NCBI GenBank assembly: GCA_947258735.1
Contig: CAMYJJ010000007.1
Span: 1 to 30,046 of the forward strand
Length of the DNA: 30,046 bases
DNA from: Thermodesulfovibrionia bacterium
GTDB taxonomy: Bacteria > Nitrospirota > Thermodesulfovibrionia > UBA6902
Reading direction: 5' to 3'
A program made the translations under genes and the position numbers. Positions 17,062-27,298 of this stretch are shown here, piece after piece. The notes beneath the pieces were generated by a model. That model saw only the letters and a program-made list of their open reading frames with translations, made no database searches and was not told the DNA's origin. Numbering within the stretch: position 1 is the first letter of the stretch; every line of letters begins with the position of its first letter.

Positions 17062-17217
17062 GTGAGTAAAGACACCAAAAGGATGATCAAGGTCAGGATC
17101 CTGTACCCTTCATTAAAATCCATAGGTTCATCGATTTTGATACTTGGGGCTGTAGCAGCATACAAAGGTATCGGTCTTCATGACATGTGGGTCAGATTCA
17201 TTGAACAAATAATCTAG
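17062..17217 (+). CDS. Small single-span membrane peptide, 51 residues
   Basis: GTG start with AAAGGGG seven bases upstream. The product is basic at the N-terminus (SKDTKRMIKVR), has one hydrophobic span (IGSSILILGAVAAY) and ends WVRFIEQII. I do not recognise it. It occupies the place where pilA follows pilR in Geobacter, but has no pilin GFTLIE motif. A near-consensus promoter lies upstream and a G+C-rich hairpin lies downstream, so it looks like a complete small transcription unit. An internal ATG at 17083 would give 44 residues. It could be a small membrane regulator or a type I toxin-like peptide; neither is shown. Confidence 0.45.
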   Translation: MSKDTKRMIKVRILYPSLKSIGSSILILGAVAAYKGIGLHDMWVRFIEQII

Positions 17218-17235
17218 TTCAGAGGAATCTGAGAA

Positions 17236-17259
17236 GGGAAGCCTGCTCCCTGGCTTCTC
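17236..17259 (+). terminator. Terminator-like hairpin after the small membrane ORF
   Basis: GGGAAGCC pairs with GGCTTCTC around an 8-base loop (one G-U pair), starting 19 bases after the TAG. The following TATAGTTT is only weakly T-rich, so termination may be partial. Confidence 0.4.
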
Positions 17260-17415
17260 TATAGTTTCATAGAAGAACCTTTCCTTATTAAATGCTTGCC
17301 TCAATAATGTTGTTGGTGCTGATGATTCATAATGTGTGGAAGTCAAGATTTGCCTGAACAGTGAGTGTAAATACAATTCGTGACTTGAATTTATCAAAAG
17401 GCGAAGTTTGTTTCT

Positions 17416-17547
17416 CGTAATTCGAAATTCGAAATTTGTCACTGGATATTCGATATTCTCTTTTCTTTTTTTTGTCGTATAACGAGATTGTTGAAAAACT
17501 AAAGACGAATAATGAATGTCGAACAAGGAATATCGAATATCGAATTT
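17416..17547. repeat. AT-rich inverted repeat made of TTCGA/TATTCGA units
   Basis: GATATTCGATATTC (17445-17458) is exactly reverse-complemented at 17528-17541, enclosing about 69 bases. Next to the left arm lies AATTCGAAATTCGAAATTT (17420-17438). Such units are common intergenic repeats in environmental genomes and give spurious ORFs. The gap 17260-17862 otherwise holds one possible recombinase remnant and no intact gene. Confidence 0.55.
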
Positions 17548-17673
17548 AATTATTTTAAAGAAGTCAGGAAAGACGATTACAATATTTGTAAAGGCTTTTA
17601 CTGTTCAGGGCACATAATGCTTCGTTACTATTCCTTATGTAAAAAAAGCATATTGTTAGTAAGCTGTGAATAA

Positions 17674-17829
17674 GCAGTTTGTATCCGGTTAACAAGCGGT
17701 TGGCAAGACATTCAGTACATTACGGGTAGGCATTCTAACGTCATGGAAGATATGAAAAGTACCCATGATAAAAAGCCGGAAGGTCTAGTAATAATAGTCC
17801 CTTTCAAATTACTTCCCGAGGTTATATGA
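17674..17829 (+). pseudogene. Possible tyrosine-recombinase remnant
   Basis: An open stretch with no good start reads LTSGWQDIQYI, then GRHSNVMEDMKSTHDKKPEG. This recalls the C-terminal box of tyrosine recombinases (TSG-x-DI-x-x-I...GHSNV...M-x-Y-T-H), but the catalytic arginine is absent, the position of the tyrosine is serine and the spacing is short. If real it is a dead fragment. The resemblance is by eye and may be chance. Confidence 0.2.
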
Positions 17830-17862
17830 TTCAGTTTCCGAAGTGACCGATCCCTGAGGAAA

Positions 17863-18261
17863 TTATCTGCTGCGTTTTTTTTGTAAACTGCAGGCCAGTT
17901 CATATAATGATTCATCCAGACCTTCAGGGGTTACGGCCAGCCATTCACTTTTACTCATCGTAGATGAGGAAGGGGCATGCTGTTTGAATGCCTTCTCTGA
18001 CATCTTTCTCATTTTTCCCTGATTACAATCCATTTCAAATGCACTGATCACATAATCCAGTTCAGAAGAACCTTTGAACTCAATTTTTCTCTTTACGCTG
18101 ACGATGCCTTCGTGACTGCGGCTGATACTTTCCAGATCAATATAGTGCCTGTTGCCTTCACTGCTTTCGAAAAAATTTAACCAGTCTGCACAATACACCG
18201 AGGATGTAATAAAGACTGACATTAACGTGATAGCGCTTAATACGTGTATTTTCTTGATCAT
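17863..18261 (-). CDS. Secreted surface-adhesin-E-like protein
   Basis: 132 residues with a signal peptide (MIKKIHVLSAITLMSVFITS, cleavage near residue 24). The mature part DWLNFFESSEGNRHYIDLESISRSHEG, then VSVKRKIEF, fits the surface-adhesin E domain pattern: W, F, tyrosine-isoleucine-aspartate, S-I, then a beta strand. Proteins of this family are small periplasmic or surface beta-sandwich proteins, first known from Haemophilus protein E; most have no known role. AGGGAGAT precedes the ATG. A single cysteine pair (MDCNQ and ELACS) could form a disulfide. It stands alone; the next gene upstream ends 81 bases away on the same strand. Confidence 0.65.
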   Translation of the reverse strand: MIKKIHVLSAITLMSVFITSSVYCADWLNFFESSEGNRHYIDLESISRSHEGIVSVKRKIEFKGSSELDYVISAFEMDCNQGKMRKMSEKAFKQHAPSSSTMSKSEWLAVTPEGLDESLYELACSLQKKRSR

Positions 18262-18342
18262 CTTATCTCCCTGTTTAATGATGAATAATCATCCAATTCT
18301 CAATATGGTGACGGATAAATCAGCAGGACAGGATTATCTATT

Positions 18343-18531
18343 TTACTTCATATGGTCAAGGGCAAATTTAAGTCCTTCTGATTTGCCCTCCCAGTAGGCC
18401 AGCCTGTCGCGGGTAATCGTAATATTATACTGGTTTTTTGGTTTCTCAGATTCAAGAGACAGAAGCTCAGCTTTTATCTCGTCTCTTTTCTGTATGGCCT
18501 TTTCATATTCTGTGGTAATATTGTCACTCAT
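18343..18531 (-). CDS. Small helical protein coupled to the PD-(D/E)XK nuclease
   Basis: 62 residues from the ATG at 18531, which overlaps the nuclease TGA by four bases (ATGA) and has GGGG before it. This start is preferred to a longer frame beginning inside the nuclease gene. The sequence is charged and helical (EYEKAIQKRDEIKAELLSLE, then RDRLAYWEGKSEGLKFALDH), probably a short coiled coil. I do not know a family. Tight coupling suggests a partner or regulator of the nuclease. Confidence 0.6.
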   Translation of the reverse strand: MSDNITTEYEKAIQKRDEIKAELLSLESEKPKNQYNITITRDRLAYWEGKSEGLKFALDHMK

Positions 18532-19307
18532 TGTGCACCCCTTTGTGTCGTGGATATAATCACTGATTCTGCTGCATCCCTGTATGCACAATAATCACAG
18601 GTGTCCGATGCATCAGGGACATGCTCGTTATTAAGACATTGATGCGCCTCTGAAATTGTTTTCTCCACCCATCGGTCATTCCCGGTATATGGTATGAGGG
18701 TAACATCAAACTCCAGTCTGCCGTCAAAGGACTCTCTATCGGTCTCTCCATTGCAGTAAACAAAGTAGCCTGTATCAGATACCGTAAGAGCGTTTCGTCT
18801 CAGGAGCCATTGATATATCTCCATCTGGCGTTTATATCCGATATGCCAGCCCGCATTTAATGCGGTGATCCTTTCCTTCTTCGATGTTGCCTTATAATCC
18901 ACAACAATATATTCACCGGCAGAGTTTTGCCACAGGTCATCGATCGCTCCAAATATCAGGAGGTTTGTTTCCTCATGCAGATACTGCACTCCGGTAAAAT
19001 TATGCCTCCATCTGTCCAGATCATCATGGGGCACGGGCCTGGCATCGACCCCGTATTGCTCTATAAGCGGATGTGACCTGCCCTCTGCACGATGCATATC
19101 AAACCCCTGTTTTAATAAGGAATCCACAGCGCTGTTCAGATTAAGGGGAAAACCAGGCGGGCGTCCTACACCCAGTCTCCTGTCGATATAGAAACATCTC
19201 GGGCACTCAAGGAACAGGTCTATTTTTGAACGGCTCAGTTTAAAGGGTTTCAGCTCATCAGGTTTGTATATATTTCTTGAGCGCTTTGGAGTGTAATAGG
19301 ATGACAT
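18528..19307 (-). CDS. PD-(D/E)XK superfamily nuclease, RecB/Cas4-like
   Basis: 259 residues from the ATG at 19307 (a TTG at 19313 would add two). The N-terminus LSRSKIDLFLECPRCFYIDR is the usual opening of RecB-type nuclease domains. The catalytic core is LLIFGAIDDLW...EYIVVDYKATSK: an aspartate, then D-x-K. QMEIYQWLL is the following conserved helix (Q-x-x-x-Y). Cysteine pairs CPRC at the start and CDYC at the end could hold a metal or iron-sulfur cluster as in Cas4 and AddB. It would act on DNA ends, but there is no cas, addA or recC gene beside it. TATAAT lies only six bases before the ATG, suggesting a leaderless or nearly leaderless transcript, and I see no ribosome site. Confidence 0.82.
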   Translation of the reverse strand: MSSYYTPKRSRNIYKPDELKPFKLSRSKIDLFLECPRCFYIDRRLGVGRPPGFPLNLNSAVDSLLKQGFDMHRAEGRSHPLIEQYGVDARPVPHDDLDRWRHNFTGVQYLHEETNLLIFGAIDDLWQNSAGEYIVVDYKATSKKERITALNAGWHIGYKRQMEIYQWLLRRNALTVSDTGYFVYCNGETDRESFDGRLEFDVTLIPYTGNDRWVEKTISEAHQCLNNEHVPDASDTCDYCAYRDAAESVIISTTQRGAQ

Positions 19308-19332
19308 ATGCAATTATACAAAATATGCATAT
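19306..19332 (-). promoter_or_regulatory. Probable promoter and operator of the nuclease gene
   Basis: TATAAT (minus, 19318-19313) is framed by inverted copies of ATATGCA (19306-19312) and TGCATAT (19326-19332). A dimeric regulator binding this site would cover both the -10 and the start codon. No good -35 is visible. Confidence 0.4.
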
Positions 19333-19386
19333 AATCGTTCCTCTAAGAGATAAAGGGATAAATAAAAATTAATGAAAAAAAATGCC

Positions 19387-19545
19387 CTACTTCATTCTTT
19401 TGATGCCACCAGACAGGATGGCCACCTGCATTTTAAGCTGTCTGTCCCTTTTCCTCATCTTCCTCCTTTTAAAATAGCTCTCTACTATTGTAAAAGGATT
19501 AAGGCTTGATCTTTTCGACATCTCTGATGAATTCTGGTTTAACAA
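19387..19545 (-). CDS. Small basic protein, 52 residues, TTG start
   Basis: A very good ribosome site, GGAGGTGAT, stands about 8 bases before an in-frame TTG. The product is rich in lysine and arginine (SYFKRRKMRKRDRQLKMQ) with a hydrophobic-then-basic end (VAILSGGIKRMK). I do not recognise it. The Shine-Dalgarno match is the main support. The first TTG upstream (19569) would place the ribosome site inside the gene. Confidence 0.35.
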   Translation of the reverse strand: MLNQNSSEMSKRSSLNPFTIVESYFKRRKMRKRDRQLKMQVAILSGGIKRMK

Positions 19546-19833
19546 AATGTTTCGATCACCTCCATCCAAAATATTGCAATTTTCTTACCAGAGGGATGTT
19601 TATGATTTTAAAGGGATTTTAATTTCAATCTGTGTCAAAAAATCAACAGGGTGTAAAAAATTCACCTGTATCTGAAAAAATTTCCATTTTCATATTCAAC
19701 TTCAATGATAATTTTATATTGGCTGCGAAAAGGATGTATATGATGAACATCATATCAACAACATAAGAGCATTGGCATCGGTATTTATATCAATACAAAA
19801 CACGGCGAGAACAATTCCACAAAGGGAGGCTGT

Positions 19834-19962
19834 ATGAAACTCTGACAAACGGTTACCACGATCATTATTTTTATACGGCTCGGGGTCGTTATTGTCATGC
19901 GTATCTGGACGCTGGATGCATTCAGCCGTCCTGATCATGCAGCGAGAGTAGTTGCTGTATAA
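19834..19962 (+). pseudogene. Possible small membrane peptide gene with TGA at codon 4
   Basis: GGGAGG precedes ATG AAA CTC TGA. In the same frame the text continues QTVTTIIIFIRLGVVIVMRI, one hydrophobic span, to a TAA at 19960. Changing TGA to TGG (Trp) would give a 42-residue peptide. Weak evidence: a good ribosome site and a hydrophobic frame only. The rest of the 19546-19981 gap is AT-rich with nothing else I can support. Confidence 0.22.
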
Positions 19963-19981
19963 ATAATGTCCCGAAAAAAAC

Positions 19982-22632
<2,651 letters not shown>

Positions 22633-22636
<4 letters not shown>

Positions 22637-23844
22637 ATATGCAGCCCATGATTTTTTTTATTCATTCCATTTGTTAAAGGTAACATACATACTAACATGA
22701 TAATACTGATAGCAAAAAACATAGAATAACGATACAGGCTTCCCAGGGTCAATTCTCCGGATTCCATAACAGTACCAATACCAAATGATGCTACCCCATA
22801 GCCCAACATATAAGCGGCCATCAGGCTGCCTGAAACAGTTTCAGCAATGGATGCAAATTGCTTTTGAGCGATACTGAAACTTAATGGAAAAAAGGCGGAA
22901 CATGCCAGTCCTGCAAATCCAAAAAGGACAATTCCGGTAATGTCTGTTTCAGCAAGAGTAACGGCCCATAGAGATGCTCCGATCATAAAGGGCAAGATTC
23001 GATAAATCAGGCGGGCCGGAACCCAGACTGCCATAAAAGCGACTAAAAGCCGCCCCACGGTAACCATTGACCAAAATGCTGCTAAAGCATAGCCGGCCTG
23101 GGAAGGTGATATATATTTCTCTTTATTCAGAAAGATGATCGCCCAGTTAGCAAAAATCGTCTCGCAATATCCATATAAAAAAACAATGACAATAAAAAGC
23201 CAGACACCTGCAGGAAAGTGAAAACCGGCCTCTCCCAGAACATGTTTCTGATCTTCGACTGTTTTTTCTCCTTTCAGGGGAAGAAAAAAAGTACCTGATA
23301 AAATAATGACTAAAACGATTAAGGCTGAATACGGAAGAAGCGACCAGCCGGACTGCTTTACTAAACCAGCTACCAGCAAAGGGGCCAGTGCGGTCCCTGT
23401 TCCCAAAAGCGTATGCAGACCGGTCAATGCTGAGGCGGGATTGCCCGGAAAGAACCGCCCGGCATACACATTGATCATTGGAAGAGTAGATCCGAACCCT
23501 GCACCAACAGCAGTAGTTCCCAATAAAACACAGAGATAAGCAACGTTATCGTTGTCCTGAAACCATCCGCTTGCACCGACTGATACCATAGCACAGATAT
23601 TGAATAGCAAACCCGATTGATACACAGACTTCAGACCCCACCTGCGGGAAAATGTCGGTCCCAGAAGTGCTCCCATGACGGCCATAAGCACCTGGGGTAT
23701 AAAAAGGGCACCGTATGCCCGCTCTGAAAAACCGAACATACCGGGATCGGTCAGTATTGAACTCACTGCAGGAACCGTAACCAGCACTAATCCCTGGATA
23801 AATCCAGTGCTGTAAATAAGGAGTATTTCGCATTTCCGCATCAT
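22633..23844 (-). CDS. MFS transporter, probable sugar or glycoside carrier
   Basis: 403 residues with about twelve membrane spans in two halves separated by a charged loop (LKGEKTVEDQKHV). The loop after the second span has PTFSRRWGLKSVYQSG, a form of the MFS motif A. The layout and the sequence around GFGSTLPMINVYAGRFFP recall the FucP/sugar-efflux groups, but the substrate cannot be read from sequence. The gene is first in a two-gene unit, overlapping the glycosidase by ATGA, so a glucoside or its product is likely carried. Two adjacent ATG codons (23844 and 23841) are possible starts; no good ribosome site precedes them. Confidence 0.82.
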
Positions 23845-23868
23845 AATTTCATAACAAACATTAGTGTT

Positions 23869-23985
23869 TGTGTATAAACCCGGCTTCTCTCATTGTCATG
23901 CCCGCAAGCGAAGCGCGACGGGAATCTATGGGCGGAGCAGGTTCCGGACAGGCCGGAATGATAAAAAAAGGGCAATTTATACACA
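23869..23985. mobile_element. MITE-like element with TGTGTATAAA ends, divergent hairpin repeat copy C
   Basis: TGTGTATAAA (23869-23878) and its exact reverse complement (23976-23985) enclose 97 bases. The core starts TTGTCATGCCCGCAAGCG and ends GGCCGGAATGAT, the same boundary motifs as the repeats at 7952 and 9070, with a different middle. It lies directly upstream of the MFS gene, where it could carry or disrupt the promoter. Confidence 0.5.
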
Positions 23986-24030
23986 GACTCTGATACAGTA
24001 ATGTCCTGCCACCCGGATACACAAAACAGC

Positions 24031-24212
24031 TTAGTATCTGATTAACCTCCAGTCATAATCCTGATAATCAACCTTGATGTATGTAGCGTTCTCATTGAGA
24101 AGCTGCTTTTCCCCTTCATCATAATCTTTTTGAGCAATGAACGTCAGTCTCTCAGCATGCGTCTTTCAGCAGTCACTTCCCTGCCATTAAAATACCCATG
24201 AAAGTGACACAT
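24031..24212 (-). pseudogene. Small protein gene broken by a one-base loss in an A-run
   Basis: From ATG at 24212 the frame reads MCHFHGYFNGREVTAE, then stops early. Adding one A to the AAA after GCTGA gives a continuous 60-residue protein ending THAERLTFIAQKDYDEG... NATYIKVDYQDYDWRLIRY and TAA at 24033-24031. Composition is protein-like (acidic, many aromatic residues) in both parts and the stop placement fits exactly. I do not recognise a family and no ribosome site is strong. The gap 23986-24291 holds nothing else I can support. Confidence 0.42.
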
Positions 24213-24291
24213 GATTACTTACAGATTAGGGATAATGTATGACGCGTATTTTTCACTCGTTATGCGTCACGCATCACCCATTACTGTCTTT

Positions 24292-25101
24292 TTATCCGCC
24301 CGATGCAAATCCCGGATACAGCAGCATACCGCCATCGGCAAAAATCGTTGTCCCGGTCACGTAATCAGATTCATCAGAGGCAAGCCACACAGCTACCTTT
24401 GCAATATCATCAGGTTCACCGACTCTTTTATAGGGGATTAACTTCAGTAATGCTGTCTCAGATTCCGATGTTTCCCATGCATTTCTGTTGATATTTGTTT
24501 TAATAGCTCCGGGTCCGATGCTGTTTACCCTTATTTTATGCGGTGCCAGCTCCTGTGCAATACTTTTCATCAGAAGCATCACACCCCCCTTTGATGCAGC
24601 ATAATTTGCATGTCCGGCCCAGGGGATAACTTCATGGACCGAGCTTGTGAATATGATTTTTCCGGCAGCTTTTGATTTTTTCATATCAACTCCCCGGCGC
24701 ATAAATTCCCTCGCTGCCTCCCGAGCGCATAAAAACGCACCTGTCAGGTTTACGTCCAGCACCTTCTGCCACTGTGAGAGTGACATATCAACCAGATCTG
24801 CATCTTTTTGTATGCCGGAATTACTCACCAGAATATCAAGTGTTCCATACTCTTTATAGATGGTTTGAAACATTGACTGTACCTGCTTTTCGTCGCTCAC
24901 ATCTGCCCTGACGGCAATCGCCTCTCCTCCGGCTTTTTTAATATCCCGGACAACCGTATGTGCAGGACCTTTGCTTGAAACGTAATTAACAACGACCTGT
25001 GCACCGGCAGATCCCATTGCTCTGGCAATGCCTGCGCCTATGCCTGAACTGCCGCCGGTAACAAGGGCAATCTGGTTATGCAAAAGCTTTTTCGTACTCA
25101 T
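24292..25101 (-). CDS. SDR oxidoreductase, glucose 1-dehydrogenase-like
   Basis: 269 residues of classical short-chain dehydrogenase. The cofactor site is VTGGSSGIGAG (14-24). Catalytic residues are N118 (VNLTGAF), S154 (TSSVHEVIPW), Y167 and K171 (YAASKGG). RVNSIGPGAIKTNIN, VGEPDDIAKVAVWLAS, YVTGTTIFADGGMLLYPGF closely follow Bacillus glucose 1-dehydrogenase, which oxidises beta-D-glucose to gluconolactone with NAD(P)+. SVHE-IPW before the catalytic tyrosine is shared with that group. AGAGGAG precedes the ATG. It follows the transporter and glycosidase on the strand but is separated by 447 bases from the MFS start. Substrate assignment is by similarity only. Confidence 0.82.
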   Translation of the reverse strand: MSTKKLLHNQIALVTGGSSGIGAGIARAMGSAGAQVVVNYVSSKGPAHTVVRDIKKAGGEAIAVRADVSDEKQVQSMFQTIYKEYGTLDILVSNSGIQKDADLVDMSLSQWQKVLDVNLTGAFLCAREAAREFMRRGVDMKKSKAAGKIIFTSSVHEVIPWAGHANYAASKGGVMLLMKSIAQELAPHKIRVNSIGPGAIKTNINRNAWETSESETALLKLIPYKRVGEPDDIAKVAVWLASDESDYVTGTTIFADGGMLLYPGFASGG

Positions 25102-25149
25102 AGTATCTCCTCTAATGAATTGTTAGAATATTGTGAAGAATCTCTATGC

Positions 25150-25172
25150 ATATCGAGGTTCAACCTCGATAT
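25150..25172. repeat. 23-nt palindrome, copy 1 of a repeated core
   Basis: ATATCGAGGTT, a central C and its reverse complement. The same 23 bases occur at 29501-29523. Here it lies between the end of the DUF2868-like gene and the start of the SDR gene on the minus strand, so it may end the first transcript or regulate the second. Confidence 0.7.
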
Positions 25173-25188
25173 ATAGCGCATGTTGATA

Positions 25189-27039
25189 TCAATTATCATT
25201 TTTTTTAGCACCATTTAATGAGGGCGCGATTTTAGATATAATCTGATCTGTCATGTCTTCAATAAACGGGTCCAGTTTTTCCCGGATATGTGTTTTTATC
25301 AATGTGTATACCTGTACCCTGCCCTGTTCAACAGTCTGATCCATCTTTGATTCTCTCAGCATGAGCTGAGTGGAGAAAGCCGGAAATTTCTGGTTTTTTA
25401 CGGCATCCGTGATTTTATCTTTCGCAAGGATGGATGCACCTCCACCCAGCAGGAGGCCTGCGAGTGCCCCGATAATAAAACCTATGGGGCCTGTTGTATG
25501 AAGGATGGTTGAGATAACGGCAATGCCCAGCACCTTTCCAAAGCCGCCGCTTAACGTCCCTACTGTTGCTGCCACAGCAGCAGTGACTGCCATGCTGATC
25601 CCTCCGGTCATTTTAGCAGTAACAGATTCATCCAGAGCCTTTCGATATGCACTGGCATGAAAGTCCATTCCCTGTTCGACATTAACCTCAATCGGTGATA
25701 ATTTTTCTCCGATCACCTCACTGATGCGTTCAGCGAGCGTTTGCTTGAATTCATCCTGCGCTGTTTCCAGAAAACCCTCGAGTTCGGCTTTAAAATCATC
25801 GCTCTCCTGTGATATCACATCTTCGAGGTCCCTGATCCTGCCGCCGTTATTCCGGAACTGCACCAGTTGCGGCACAATGTGATCATCATAAAACCTGTTA
25901 CGTGCAAATACCGCAATGGAATCGGAGAGCCTGTCAACTTCCTCCCGGACTGCAAGTGAAATGTCCTTCTGTAAACGGCTGGCCTGCATCTCCCGCGCAA
26001 GCGCTGCGCAGCGTACATAATAATGTTCACCCGGATGAATCGTTACCTTTCCTGCAAGGGACTTTAATCTCCCTGATTCGAGCAACACAAGCAAAAATCT
26101 CTCTGGTATCACGTACATAAAGGCACTAATTGCAAACAGATGTATCCATGGCGCTGCAGCAGCACCATGCGGATGTATCAGGGAGGATATGCTGATTGTC
26201 TGAATGAAATCTCCGTACATCAGTTGTGAAGGAAGCCCGAACATGATATTCAGAATGAGAGCTATATCATGGGGATCATGAATAAACGTGCTCTTCCAGA
26301 CCACATTATACTCATAAAATAATCCGCGCATGTATATGCCGGCCAGGGCTCCCATGATCAGGCACACTGCCAGCATATGCATGATCTGTGTGCAACGAGA
26401 GATAAAAACATATTGATACATCGCCCACCAGTGTTCCCTGTACCGATGAGTTATCTTCAGTGAAGATGAGGCTTTCTTTATGTGCTGTTTCTTTCTCGAT
26501 ATATACTGATGAAAAGAAAACCATATTTTTCTGATCACCCGGCTGTACAGGGAAGACGTATGTCCCGGGTCTATGGAAAGAGGGTTTATCTCTGCATCAT
26601 GAGGCAGTGTCTCAGGTAACGGTTCAGGTGAGTATGAAGGGGGACTGTGCTGCGGTGTTTTTTTTATGAAAAAATGTCTAAAGAGAAATATGGCAAACAC
26701 CCCTATGTTCCATAACATAAGAAGGACTACCGGATTATATATAATATGGACGGTTTCCCCCGGGCCAAGGTAATTAGATCCTATGCCGAGCAAACACACC
26801 CCGATGCCCAGCATGACAATCCATGACCGCGAAAGATGCAGGGAGTGAGGGATCTTTTTCAGTATGTCCGGGAGCTCATTATATAGATAATCGGCCCGTG
26901 CCTGGATCAGGGCAGTATCATTTTCAGCCTTACCGGCAACGATTGAGGCCTTGATGAGGGATTCGGGTGAAAAAACGGACGCATCACTCTCTTCAACCGA
27001 ACGCACCATAAGTATCTTTGATATTTCACTTTCCGTCAT
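25189..27039 (-). CDS. Large DUF2868-like inner-membrane protein
   Basis: 616 residues. There are two membrane spans near 72-120 (IVMLGIGVCLLGIGS, VVLLMLWNIGVFAIFLF). Then a charged loop precedes the segment ISRCTQIMHMLAVCLIMGAL and GIYMRGLFYEYNVVWKSTFI, the R-x-x-x-x-x-H ... RGL-x-x-x-Y-x-x-x-W-x-STF pattern I associate with DUF2868. A long helical region follows (about 350-480). Near 500-560 is a glycine-rich hydrophobic hairpin (GGISMAVTAAVAATVG, GFIIGALAGLLLGGGASIL), then a helical tail. DUF2868 genes often sit beside a DUF3482 GTPase gene, absent here, and this protein seems longer than usual. AGGG precedes the ATG. A -10-like TATACT (27075-27070) overlaps an inverted repeat CTGATA/TATCAG. 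Function unknown. Confidence 0.6.
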   Translation of the reverse strand: MTESEISKILMVRSVEESDASVFSPESLIKASIVAGKAENDTALIQARADYLYNELPDILKKIPHSLHLSRSWIVMLGIGVCLLGIGSNYLGPGETVHIIYNPVVLLMLWNIGVFAIFLFRHFFIKKTPQHSPPSYSPEPLPETLPHDAEINPLSIDPGHTSSLYSRVIRKIWFSFHQYISRKKQHIKKASSSLKITHRYREHWWAMYQYVFISRCTQIMHMLAVCLIMGALAGIYMRGLFYEYNVVWKSTFIHDPHDIALILNIMFGLPSQLMYGDFIQTISISSLIHPHGAAAAPWIHLFAISAFMYVIPERFLLVLLESGRLKSLAGKVTIHPGEHYYVRCAALAREMQASRLQKDISLAVREEVDRLSDSIAVFARNRFYDDHIVPQLVQFRNNGGRIRDLEDVISQESDDFKAELEGFLETAQDEFKQTLAERISEVIGEKLSPIEVNVEQGMDFHASAYRKALDESVTAKMTGGISMAVTAAVAATVGTLSGGFGKVLGIAVISTILHTTGPIGFIIGALAGLLLGGGASILAKDKITDAVKNQKFPAFSTQLMLRESKMDQTVEQGRVQVYTLIKTHIREKLDPFIEDMTDQIISKIAPSLNGAKKNDN

Positions 27040-27060
27040 ATATATACCCTGATGTGTCTT

Positions 27061-27079
27061 CTGATACGTAGTATATCAG
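27061..27079 (-). promoter_or_regulatory. Candidate operator overlapping the -10 of the DUF2868-like gene
   Basis: CTGATA and TATCAG face each other across seven bases and enclose TATACT on the minus strand, 31 bases before the ATG. No good -35 is present. On the other side of this 259-base divergent gap, TGACA-ATGAC-TGTCA (27261-27275) precedes the GpgS-like gene. Confidence 0.35.
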
Positions 27080-27298
27080 ATAGCAAATTGTGTAATGTAT
27101 TCCATTCCCCGTTTCTCAGGTGTTTATATAAAGCAGCTACTGGCCTCCTTTCTACTCAATATGAACGCGCAGAAAGAAAATTTGTCTATATATGCGGTTC
27201 ATTATATAATCTTAGAAGGAATTGAAGGTCATGAACGTCCATATACCGTATTATATAGATTGACAATGACTGTCATTTGATTGTTGCGGAGGTTTGTT

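Noticed and set aside
17128..17526. 132-residue minus-strand frame in the pilR-adhesin gap
   Set aside because: Its sequence is the translation of TTCGA-type repeats (FDIHYSSL, NIEYPVTNFEFR), a common artefact.
18528..19307. Cas4 and a CRISPR-Cas locus
   Set aside because: The nuclease resembles Cas4 in fold and cysteines, but there is no repeat array or other cas gene in the window.
27095..27280. 61-residue plus-strand frame before the GpgS-like gene
   Set aside because: It lies in the divergent promoter region, has no ribosome site, and its text is not protein-like.
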